DNA of 30,378 bases, taken from assembly GCA_036897485.1 (NCBI GenBank), contig JAYMTF010000777.1:1-30378 (forward strand). The letters run 5' to 3'. The translations under genes and the position numbers were made by a program. Below, in pieces: positions 11,136 to 20,873 of this stretch. Under the pieces are notes generated by a model. That model saw nothing but the letters and a program-made list of their open reading frames with translations, ran no database searches and was not told where the DNA came from. How positions within the stretch are numbered: position 1 is the first letter of the stretch; each line of letters opens with the position of its first letter. This stretch comes from Pelargonium nanum. Lineage: Eukaryota; Streptophyta; Magnoliopsida; Geraniales; Geraniaceae.

Positions 11136-11774
11136 CTATGCATAGCTGCACATCCCATAGCCACAAGAGCTTCCCTTCCTGCACCTTTTGTTGCACCTTC
11201 CGCAGTTGTTCTCGTCCTTCAATGGGTTCACGCACTTCCCTCCGCAACAAAGCTCCATGTACTTGCACTTTTTCCCGCACTTCCCACAGTTTAGTTTGTC
11301 CCAGTTCGTGTCAACGCATTGCTTGCCACAACAGTCAGGACCGGCACTTCCCTTCTCCCTGCACACCTTTGGGTACCTGCAGCGGCAGAGCCAAAATTTT
11401 GCTCAAGAGACGTACAAAAAGAAAGATACAGTATTATATGTAAAACGAACCTCGATCTCTAAGATTTGGACAAAAAATATTACTACTGCTAATACACTTA
11501 TTTTAAAATTATTGAATTTGATTAGTATATAATGGAATTTTAGGAGGTCGGCATGACACACTGCCTACCTATCACATGTCATTTTGCCTGCGAGGAAGCG
11601 ACCGCGCCCACTTCCTTGTAACCAAAATGGCTCCTTGCTGTCCGGAAGTGGAAGTCCGTCTCTATCATTATCTTCGTCTACCACATTTGGGAATGTTGAT
11701 GATTGAGTATTGGCTATGGCCAATGTTATCGTTAAAAAGGTGATGAACAAGAGCTTCATGAGATTGAGAGCCAT
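11136..11774 (-). CDS. STIG1-like secreted cysteine-rich protein B (148 aa, two exons)
   Basis: Exon 1 is 11774-11569 and exon 2 is 11376-11136, separated by a 192-bp GT-AG intron. Exon 1 encodes a signal peptide (MALNLMKLLFITFLTITLAIA), an acidic linker, GSGRGRFLAGK and MTCD. The junction codon AG|G gives Arg, and exon 2 continues YPKVCREKGSAGPDCC to YGMCSYA. The joined product has the full 16 cysteines, matching paralogs A and C residue for residue around the junction. Both paralogs read straight through this point, so the intron is unique to B in this array and appears to be an inserted MITE (11380-11563). If the intron is not spliced, translation stops just after MTCDR and yields a protein without the Stig1 domain. 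The expected role is the same as for A. Confidence 0.85.
11380..11563. mobile_element. hAT-like MITE (184 bp) forming the intron of STIG1-like B
   Basis: The left end reads CAGCGGCAGAGCC. The right end, read on the minus strand, begins CAGTGTGTCATGCC. hAT ends start with CAG, and CAGTGGCGGAGCC is a familiar hAT-type MITE end in dicots. The flanking 8-mers GGTACCTG (11372-11379) and CCTACCTA (11564-11571) share 5 of 8 bases at the same offset, as expected of a worn 8-bp hAT target duplication. The interior is AT-rich and non-coding. Family call is moderate because the right terminus has drifted. Confidence 0.55.
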
Positions 11775-13742
11775 TGTGTGCGTGTTGTGATGATGAGAGG
11801 GAAGGGATTGAATAATTATATATTAATTTGTGTGTTTATGAAATAGTTGGAGATATGTGATAGGGAGGAGGGAAGGAACAGTGCTATTTATAGACAAGTT
11901 TATGCGGGAAAGTGTACGTTGACGGCTAGGGAGGGTTTGTCTTTGTGTTTCGTGTTATACAAGTAAACCATAAGTTAGGCCCTCAATCATTTACTAACAA
12001 AATTTTCATATTCTGCATATTAGACAGGAAATGGACAAGGGTGAGGAACCAAAAAAATTAACACACAATGACCATCTACTAACTCGCTTTGGTATATGAA
12101 TATATGGCCCATATATGGACTTAGAATGTGATTTATCGCGCGAAAAGTTTTAAAACGGTATCTGACTCTAAATAACTTGTGTTATTCACAGTAAAATTTA
12201 GGTACAAACAAGTGTTCACAATATTTAACATTTCCATGTTGCTTTAAGTTTTAAGAGTCACGTGTTGCGTCTTAATTTAGTTCTTCGTGTCTTTTTGTTG
12301 TTACCTTGTACCAATGTCTTATGAATGAAATTTTGGCTTTCTATGGACATTGATGTTGAGACAAATGAAGTAGTATACTATATTTTCTTTCTCCGGTGTA
12401 AACCATGAGGTTCCTGAGCAGGTCCACAAATTCGCCATCTTTAAGCATCTTTAAGCGTGTTTTACCACATCAAGACTGATTCTCATTCGAAGGTAAGTCA
12501 CGAACGCAAACGTTTTTCCCACTCACACAACCTGTGTAACCAACTGTTTCACTACATTTGGGTAAGTAGTATACTATTTCATTACTTATCAAACAAGTTG
12601 GATCCTTTATTTGACCTTTCCCTGCTGAGGTCACAGAAAGTAACAAATTGACTTTAGAGCTCACGTGGTAATAGAATGATCATATATTTACTGGGAGATG
12701 GGAAGGAATTTATAATACCATTAATCTGGTAACAAACAACATCATCAATGACAGCTCCATCTCCAGGAAATAAAACCATTTCAAAGGCGATACGGCGTCG
12801 TCTTCTTCTTCTCTTGTCTTGTTGACCCTCTCAAAGCCGACGTTTGTTAACTAAACTACTCTTTTTTATTTGGTTTGGTTGAATATTCTTGAAACTGAAA
12901 GAATTAGTTACAAACACACTTGACCTTATTTTCCCCAAAATTCTAATTCCATGTACGTTCACGTCTCTTGCTACCTTATCCCTCTGACTTCTCATTTTAC
13001 CAGTCAACTTTGTTCTTCGACTCTGCTCCCATATTTTTATCGCCAAACTCTCTCACCTTTAGTTCCTCTCATTTCTTCTACTATTATTTTGAACATATTA
13101 TTACTCTAATAAGAAACACTTGTGAAACTCACATTGAGAAAATAGTTGAGAGTATATGTGAAAGGGGAAATATTGCATAAATGTAAAAACGGCCCAAATT
13201 AATTACATGCTTTAATACCCTGGGTATTACATGCTTTAATGCCCAATGGTTATGAGTAGAAGCCTTGACCGAGACATTCGACCAAACGCCCGATCCGATC
13301 CAGCCGGCCGTGCCATGCCGAGCCGAGCGAGCGCGTGTGGGCTTGACCCGTTATGTCTTTCTAATACTTGTTTAATAGTATTAGAATTCTAAGTGTATTT
13401 AAACACTACTTGCTTCTTCTTTTTAACCAACGTGGGATTCCAAATTTAATACTTACCTCATTAACATGAAATAAGTTACAATTATATTATCCCAATTAAA
13501 CAACCATTTTGGGCGGCTTTCAACTTTGGATTTCCACCTTAAAATAAAGGTCTTAATCCCATAGATTAATTGTCCAAGTGTCCTATTACATAAATTAACC
13601 ATTAGTTTGTAGGACAATATTCTAGGATAAAAAGAAATTACCCTAAAAAGCGCCCTAAAACTAACATTAGCAATAAAAAGGGAATCACAATACTTTATGC
13701 ACTTGTAAATTGTAATACATAGCAGTTAATTATTAGTTGAAG
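11775..13742. other. Intergenic spacer between STIG1-like B and C
   Basis: No supported gene in 2 kb. Short frames at 12457-12664 and 12831-13180 lie on both strands with no motif. The region holds the promoter of gene B, a GC-rich patch at 13265-13345 inside AT-rich DNA, and a small perfect inverted repeat (CTAATACT/AGTATTAG) at about 13360-13383. Confidence 0.55.
11885..11892 (-). promoter_or_regulatory. TATA box of STIG1-like gene B
   Basis: TATAAATA on the minus strand in the context GTCTATAAATAGCAC, about 110 bp upstream of the ATG at 11774. The predicted 5' UTR is about 80 nt. Confidence 0.75.
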
Positions 13743-14150
13743 CTATGCATAATTGCACATCCCATAGACACAATACTCTCCTTTCTTGCACTTGTTGCTG
13801 CACCCTCCACAGTTCCTCTTGTCAAAAGATGCGTTCACACAGCTCCCTTTGCAGCATATTTCCGTGTACTTGCACTTGTATCCGCACATCCCACAGTTCA
13901 ACCAGTCACTCTTCACATTCACGCACTTCTTCTTGCAGCAATCCGTCCCTGCACTTTTTTTCAAGTGACAAACTCTAGGGAACTTGTCACATGTCATGTA
14001 ACTGCCTCCCGAATTCTGCTCTACGAGAAAACGCCTAAGCCCTCGTAGAGACCCCGTTTCTTGATTTTCATTGTCCCCGTCTAAAGACGCGATAAGATTA
14101 GGTATTATTGTCGAGAGTACAAAGAGGAGTGTTAGCAACTTCATGGCCAT
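13743..14150 (-). CDS. STIG1-like secreted cysteine-rich protein C (135 aa, intronless)
   Basis: Signal peptide MAMKLLTLLFVLSTIIPNLIAS, a short acidic linker, then GSLRGLRRFLVEQ and the Stig1 domain from MTCDKFPRVC to YGMCNYA with 16 cysteines. It lacks the longer acidic linker of A and B. It is the first gene of the array in transcription order, about 2 kb upstream of B. The segment R-G-x-x-R-F-L before the cysteine domain also occurs in A and, slightly changed, in B. The call rests on the complete cysteine pattern; the biological role is inferred from family only. Confidence 0.93.
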   Translation of the reverse strand: MAMKLLTLLFVLSTIIPNLIASLDGDNENQETGSLRGLRRFLVEQNSGGSYMTCDKFPRVCHLKKSAGTDCCKKKCVNVKSDWLNCGMCGYKCKYTEICCKGSCVNASFDKRNCGGCSNKCKKGEYCVYGMCNYA

Positions 14151-14217
14151 GTATGAAAGGGAATGAAATCAAATATTGAGATGGTTATGCTGTGAACATG
14201 TGATACAAAAGTTGGGG

Positions 14218-14224
14218 ATTTATA
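14218..14224 (-). promoter_or_regulatory. TATA box of STIG1-like gene C
   Basis: TATAAAT on the minus strand (context CTATTATAAATCCCC), 68 bp upstream of the ATG at 14150. It fits the position of the TATA boxes of A and B. Confidence 0.65.
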
Positions 14225-15727
14225 ATAGAAGAACTGGAAGGTTGATGTACACGTTTTGCTTTTTTTTTTTTTTTGTGCGGTCTGTATTCACAAGACTGCT
14301 TGCATATTACTGCATATATATCTCAATAAAGAATGTATCATTTGGTTAGATTTGAAGAAAGGTGGGATATGTACTATTGATTCTGTATCTCCACATATAC
14401 ATGAAATTAAATATACATGTATCGATTTGGGGACCAAGAAAATCATCTAGTGAAGCTCATGTGGGATTATTTTATTGTGGAACAAGAATGTGCAGCAAGC
14501 TTTTTCTTTTGCTGGAATTAAATGTTTCTGATATGACATGATATTTTGAGTGTTCTTGTTCTGAATGTTGCTTGTCTTGTATTTTTGCCTCAAAATAAGT
14601 GTTGTCTCTCATTTTTAAAAATTTAGTTGTATCATGAATTCTCAATAACATTCTTATATTAAGTTAGTATTCTTGAGTTTGTTAGAAAACGTGCTCATAA
14701 TTAAGAATTCAAAAGTAATTATACAATACTAGCTAGATTCTTATTTTCTTTTTCTAATGTAAAAACTAATAATTTATTACTAATTCAAATCAAACGACAA
14801 AGACGGTATAAAACTGAGTGCTTGAAAAACAACACACTAAGACAAGTCTAACAAAGAGACCAAAGACCTAACTAACTCGTGTGTCGTTTAGTTCGCAGAC
14901 CAACTCAAAAATAAAAAAAATTGACATTACCAAACTTAGCAACGTGGGCTATAGCATCTTGAATAATCAAACTTAAGGCACTGAAATCCTCCCCATCAGC
15001 CTAACTAATCAAGTTGAATACACTGAAATCCTCCTCTGAAACCTGAAGAGCACAAACAACTGACAACGATATTGCACTTGGAGTTGAAGACGACCACATG
15101 GATGACTTTGTCAACTGCCCCTCTCCACCATCGAGTCTGCCATCTGATTCGACAACAAACTCGAAGGCTGATCCAATAACTCTTGCCAAACCACCGCATT
15201 CCAAGTCACTTTCTTGTTCTCTGCAACCATCTCCTACTGCCCTGCACGCACACCCATAAGAAATCTACTGCGAATCTACGCCGCTTTGCAAACCCTAACA
15301 ACACCTTAATAACTTGCTATTAAAGCAAGACTCACTATCTAAACAAAAGAGACCGATATTTGTTATGTGCAAATACAAGAGACTGCCGCCACTTTAAAAA
15401 TCAAGAAGCCGTAGCTGAACAAAGACCTTAGTCGACTCTCAAAACGGCAGAGAGAAAGAGAGGCACAAACCCAAATTAATAGACACAATCTTTCTAAAAG
15501 TACATAGTCCAGTTTCCCAAGTTTCAAAGTGAATGAAACGGTGTCGTATTGTGACCAATTGCATAAACGCTGCGTTTAGCTCGTCTTTCCTGCGTAAACT
15601 GTGTGCTTCGTAAATTGTGAGTGAGATTGAGAATCGCGAAGGTGAAAGAGTAACGAACAATCTGGAAGAAGGGAAGACAGATAGCGCAACCACCACAGCG
15701 GTAGTGGAAGTGGTGGACCAATCAGGC
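14225..15727. other. Divergent intergenic region between STIG1-like C and the PLP homeostasis gene
   Basis: No supported gene. It includes a poly-T tract near 14262, a worn Stowaway-type fragment near 14583-14700 (CAAAATAAGTGTTGTC, CTTGAGTTTGTTAGAA), and the 5' region of the gene at 15728. Overlapping frames at 15001-15204 have no recognisable motif. Confidence 0.5.
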
Positions 15728-18700
15728 ATGGCAGCCACCTCCGCCGCAATGGAAGGTGTCGCTGCGGCCGCGCTCCGCTCGGTCTTCCAGCGCGTCCGCT
15801 TGGCCGCCGAGCGATGTGGTCGTGCGCCCGAACAAATCCGTGTGGTGGCCGTTAGCAAGACCAAACCTGTACCCATCCTCCGCGAGGTCTACGATGCCGG
15901 TCATCGCTGCTTCGGCGAAAATTACGTTCAAGAACTCATCGAGAAAGCACCTCAGGTTTTGTGCCTGATAAAAACTTCTGCGAACTCTTTATGTGTTTGG
16001 TTAACTGGAATTTGGAGTAGAAAGGAAGCAAAACAGCATTAGATTTATCGTTTTTGTAGACTTTGTTTTCATTTGATAATTTATTAGCAAGAGGAAGGAG
16101 TCTAACTCTGGAGCTGAGCATATTAGGGCAGGTTAATCACTGAAATGAAGAATATTTTGATGTTTGGTCAAAACTATTCTCTTTTCTTGTTGATCGAATT
16201 AATCGATTAGATTAGAGTTAATTATACATCTTGACATGAAATTCAATGATGCAGTTTTGTTTTGTGGAATCGAAAAGTGTGTAACTTTGGTATTCATTGG
16301 GGAACTGCAGCTTCCAGACGATATCGAGTGGCATTTCATTGGGAATTTGCAGAGCAATAAAGTAAAACCTCTTCTGGGTAATTTTTTTGCTTATTTTCCT
16401 CTTGGTTGAGTTAGTTGTTTAAGCTTATTAGTGTCTGCTTCAGCTTCCAACTGGAAATATATGTTATGCAACTATGCAAGTCCAGAATCTTTATTTGCAT
16501 AATTTTTCTGCCACTGGATGGTGTTTCAAGAGAAGTCATTGATGAGCCGTTTCTATCTAATCAATTTCACACTGATTTGTAATTCAAATGCTATATCAAG
16601 TAATACTAAATGATCTCCAGTGTTTAGGTAGTACTCCCTCCGTCCCTAAATAATTGTCTACTTTCTCTAAAATCTTGTCCCAAAATAATTGTCCATTTTC
16701 TATTTTGGTTAGTTAGTTATGCATGAATTACCAACAATATCCTTAAGATAAGTTGGTTGGAGCCCTTGAGTTTGTTACAACAAAAACACATGGTGGGTAT
16801 ATGAGAGAAAACCTAACTTTATCTCATCCTTAATTTTCACAAAAAAGTGGAAAATGGACAATTATTTTGGGTCGGAGGGAGTATTAGCTTTGGTTAGAAA
16901 TGCCTTGTGTGTACACATATGTGTCTGAAGAGTGATGTGGGTAGAGAGAAACACCACTGAGACATATGGTAAGCCTACTCACTGTAGCTCTTAATCAACA
17001 TAATTTGGTTTCTCATATCCCTCTAGTGAGAGTTGGTCCCTTTTGTGTTGGTTACAAATTGAGATAAGTTTTAGGTATGTAGTCAGAAATACAGAGATTG
17101 GGGTTGGCTAGAGATGTGTATTCAATCAATTATTTTGAAATTGCAGCTTGTGTGTGAGTGATTTTAAATACATCAATTTCATATGTATCGATCGGATATT
17201 CCATGTGATATAAAGCCATATTACAAAATTAATTAATCAGTATACTATTTCTGCTCTCTATATATTCTTACTGTGGGACAATTTGTTTTATGCATTGTTC
17301 TGTGTTATAGAGCTTAGAGGAAGAAGTATAATTAGTATATTCTTTATTTCTTATTCTGCAGCTGGTGTACCAAACCTTGCAATGGTTGAGACCGTAGATG
17401 ATGAGAAGGTAAGAACTTTCTCTGATATTATGCTGCTGTATTTATATTGGATAACAAAAATACTTTTTTGGGTTAATAATAATGATAAAAGACATTTTCC
17501 TAGTTTTAAATATGCATTGTGAAACTCAATTTTTATCGTGGTTGTGGTCGTTCAATTTAAAATGGCTGTCCCTTTTGCGCTTAAACTGTGATCTTGGCAA
17601 CCAATTAGTTGTAGGTTGATTTCTAAGTATTAACTATAATTGCAGATTGCGAATCGTCTTAATAGTGTCATTGCTAGCATTGGAAGAAAGCCTTTGAAGG
17701 TCTTAGTCCAAGTGAATACCAGTGGAGAAGAATGTAAGATACTATGAAAATACTGTGTTTATTAAGTTATCTGAGAGCAAGCTGCATTGTCCTTGAAGTG
17801 TATTGATCCTCTGGTTTTATTTGCATTCTGCTTTTGTTGGTCTCAAGGAATCATTATAAAATCTAGTTCTTGCATTGTAGGAAAGCTATAGTTTGTTGTT
17901 CTGAATTTACCTGTCCAGCATAATTTATTTTCTTTCTCACTTACATTCTTGTTAGCACTTTAGCTGTCAAAAATATGCTTTGTTGGTAATTTGTGACAAT
18001 GAATAAAGTTTCGTTTTTCTCAAGGGAAGTACGTGTTAAATAATCTACATACTTTGTTTCTTATCTATTAGCATTTTCACTTGATAGCAGAGCTATGAGA
18101 CCAACAGCTGTAGTTTCTGACTTTCCATCCCTAGATTTTGCCTTCCAGTTTACTAGTGATTTCTGTATTTTTCACCCTATTTTTGTTTGCAATTTATGAA
18201 ACTAAATTTCCCCCCAACATTCATTCAAACCTTAATGTTGCACTCAAGTGGATTTATAATTCTAGGGTTCTCTATTTGTTCTTTTAGTCACTGAGTTATT
18301 AAAGAATGAAAGCAGGAGCTTTTACTTTGCCTTTTTGTGATGGTATATAATACTTGAAGCATAAAATAGTTTACCATCCAACTTGTGAGAACCTAGTTAT
18401 GAGATACTATTTGAGAGGTAAGGTGTTTTGTTGTCTGCTTTACAACATCAACTCCTAAGTGCATTTTGTTTCAACAACCAATTTTTAGTTATAATACACT
18501 ATTTGAGAGGTAAGGTGGTTTGTTGTCTGCTTTACAACATCAACTTCTATGTGCATTTTGTTTCAATAACCAATTGTGTTATTTGAACTCTTTTTGAAAA
18601 GTGGTTCATTCTAGTCATATCATCTATTGTCTTGTCTCTTCTATACGATTGCAGCAAAATTTGGTGTGGAACCCTCAGGGTGTGTGGACCTTGCGAGACA

Positions 18701-19152
18701 TGTAAGTTCAAGCTGTCCAAACCTTGAGTTTTGTGGCCTAATGACAATAGGGATGCCAGATTATACCTCAACCCCGGAAAACTTTAAGGTGGGTCCCATT
18801 TACTCATTTTTATCAAATTGTTTCTTCAGTTTAATAGATACTTATTGATGCTTGTTAGTTTTCTGAAACCAAACATTTTTGTTCACTGTCAGACATTATC
18901 AAAGTGCAGAAGTGAGGTTTGCAAGGCTCTTGGAATACCAGAAGAGCAATGTGAGCTATCCATGGGAATGTCTGGTGACTTTGAGCTAGCTGTATGGAAT
19001 TCTACTTCTGAATCAAATATATCATTTTGATTAATTCTATTTGTCTTGTTATCAACGTACTCCATGTTTTTTCACAGATTGAAATGGGCAGTACCAATGT
19101 GAGAATTGGATCCACCATATTCGGGGCCAGGGAATATCCAAAGAAAAAATGA
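15728..19152 (+). CDS. Pyridoxal 5'-phosphate homeostasis protein, YggS/PLPBP family (7 exons, 245 aa)
   Basis: Exons: 15728-15955, 16311-16377, 17362-17408, 17646-17733, 18655-18788, 18893-18991, 19078-19152. All borders are GT-AG with consistent phases. The protein is a single type III PLP-binding barrel domain: VVAVSKTKP with the expected PLP lysine at K44, FGENYVQE at 62-69, [11 protein letters not shown] around 83-93, [48 protein letters not shown] and [11 protein letters not shown] near the end. The family binds PLP without known catalysis and buffers vitamin B6 in the cytosol or organelles. The ATG at 15728 gives a length typical of the family. The frame stays open 37 codons upstream but without another ATG in it. 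Followed directly by a broken PPR fragment and convergent with the GT14 gene. Confidence 0.95.
16634..16881. mobile_element. Stowaway-type (Tc1/mariner) MITE, 248 bp
   Basis: Terminal inverted repeats CTCCCTCCGTCCC and, reversed, CTCCCTCCGACCC are flanked by TA on both sides (16632-16633, 16882-16883). The arms continue as AATAATTGTC and CCATTTTC. It is non-coding and lies in intron 2 of the PLP homeostasis gene. Ends and target duplication are well kept, so it is younger than the other copies in the window. Confidence 0.9.
18394..18577. repeat. 92-bp tandem duplication in intron 4 of the PLP homeostasis gene
   Basis: Copy 1 is 18394-18485 and copy 2 is 18486-18577, with about 8 mismatches (about 91 percent identity). 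Shared text includes CTATTTGAGAGGTAAGGTG and TTGTCTGCTTTACAACATCA. It is non-coding and ends about 77 bp before exon 5. Confidence 0.9.
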
Positions 19153-19469
19153 AGCTAGCAGTCCTTATTTGCGTCTCCACTCAAAGAATGGCCTGCAGGA
19201 TGGTCACATGACCTGTCTTTTTTTACACAGTTATGGAGCATTTATGCTCTTCAATCGTTGGATATTCGAATCAATCGTATTCATATGTAGATTTAACAGA
19301 TACATTGGATCTAAATAAATATTTGTCAGACAGGTATATACTTTTGATCATTATTGGAACTGCAACATGAACCATGTTGCTTGTGGAAAACTTTTGGGGT
19401 GTAACGAATGTTGTTGTATGGGTTACTTTAGAATGGTGATGTAACTGTTAAACTAAACCAATCAATGCC

Positions 19470-20215
19470 AGTTTGGAGATATGACTTTGGTTAATTCCTT
19501 GTTGAGTTTACATGGTAGACAGGGAAGGATAGAGGATGCAGGGGACTTGTTTGAATCAATGGAGAGAAGGGATGTGATTTCATGGAATTCGTTGCTTTCT
19601 GGTTATGACCATATTGGGAATCTTAGAGAAATATTGCTCCTTTTGAGCAGAGTGGTGATTGAAGTAGTGCAACCTGACCTGAAAACATATGGGTCTCTGG
19701 TTTCTGCAAGAGCAACTCAGGGTAAACCTGAATTGGGAAAGCTGGTTTTAAGAGTTTTAAGAGCTGGATTCACATTGGATACACAGACTGAAGCATCGCT
19801 AATAAATATGTACTTAAAATTTGGGAATGTCAGTTATGCATTTCGATCTTTCCAGCAAACCATAGAGAAGGATGTAGTTTTGTGGACAACAATGATTTCA
19901 GGGCCTGTACAGAATCATTGTGCAGACAAGGCTCTCATGGTCTGTCTATGCATGTTGAAATCAGGTGTGATGCCCTCTTGCGCAACTATAGCTAGTGTGC
20001 TCCCATCTTCTGCACAGTTAGGTTCAATGCAAAGGATGAAACTGAGCACAACTCTCTGGTCACTATTTATGCAAAATGTGGTCACATTGAGCAAAGTTGC
20101 GCAGTTTTTGATAGGATGGAAAACAAAAGTTTGGTTTCTTGGAATGCAATAGTTGCCGGATTTTCTCAAAATGGTCATTATCGAAGGCCTTCCTCCTCTT
20201 CAGTGAAATGAGATC
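19470..20215 (+). pseudogene. Broken PLS-type pentatricopeptide repeat (PPR) gene fragment
   Basis: About 185 codons from FGDMTLVNSLLSLHGRQG in one frame show PPR repeats (RRDVISWNSLLSGYD, LINMYLKFGNVSYAFR, KDVVLWTTMISGPVQN, SVLPSSAQLGS). The similarity then moves to a second frame (NSLVTIYAKCGHIEQSC, RMENKSLVSWNAIVAGFSQN) and a third (KAFLLFSEMRS). There are therefore at least two frameshifts. Both ends are truncated compared with the 600-900 aa usual for the class, and no E/DYW tail was found. The intact first segment has a 223-codon open frame from 19481, but its last 35 or so codons are off-frame. Such genes normally act in organellar RNA editing or processing. As I recall, At4g04370 is the closest Arabidopsis relative. 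Confidence 0.8.
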
Positions 20216-20873
20216 GACCTTCCAAACAGCTCTTCGTTCAGAAACAGAGCTTTTACAAGTGTTCTTGTTCAGTCCCAAAGACACTGTATAGTCACTCGGC
20301 ATTTTATTGCCAGACATCTCTTCACCAGCATCTATATCATTTTTTTTCTTCATATAAATTCATTTTTATCCTTAACTACATGTACATATATTATATATGT
20401 ATTACTCGCTCATTCGAGAACAAGTTCGGCAAGATTGGAGAAAATGTTAAGCATTCAACGGAAACGCACACGTACACATTAATTTTACTACCATTTGGTC
20501 ACAATTGGATCTTTGAACGAGATGTTGAAGACCCTCCTTATAATCAAAATTCTCCGAGAGAGCACCAATTTTTGTGAAGCTCAAGACCACTGTATTTGGC
20601 TAGGCTGTTTCGCTTTCAGAATATGATTATTTTTTCAAATGCAGCTAAAAATTCAATTCAATATATACCTACCTACATGAGACCTCTCTTACAAGGCTAC
20701 ACCTATAACGTTGCTGCGTATACAATATTGACTCTGTAAAACTTCAATATGAGAACTAGATTATATCGGGGGACCTGATTCCTGCTGTGCCTACTTGGTG
20801 CCGGCATGGGCAGCCACATGTCAGTTCATGGTCTACTGTGATGTCAAAATCAAATCAGGGGCATTGCTATACC
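20216..20873. other. Spacer between the PPR relic and the 3' end of the GT14 gene
   Basis: No supported gene. A 65-codon frame at 20380-20577 has no motif. The right part should hold the 3' UTR and poly(A) site of the minus-strand GT14 gene that stops at 20874. Confidence 0.5.

Noticed and set aside
13737-14048. Plus-strand reading frames across the STIG1-like genes (also at 8741-9152, 11126-11532)
   Set aside because: They are antisense shadows of the cysteine-rich coding sequence and have no independent start, signal peptide or domain.
15617-15727. Upstream extension of the PLP homeostasis reading frame
   Set aside because: The frame is open but begins with GTG, not ATG. The ATG at 15728 gives the family-typical length and N-terminus.
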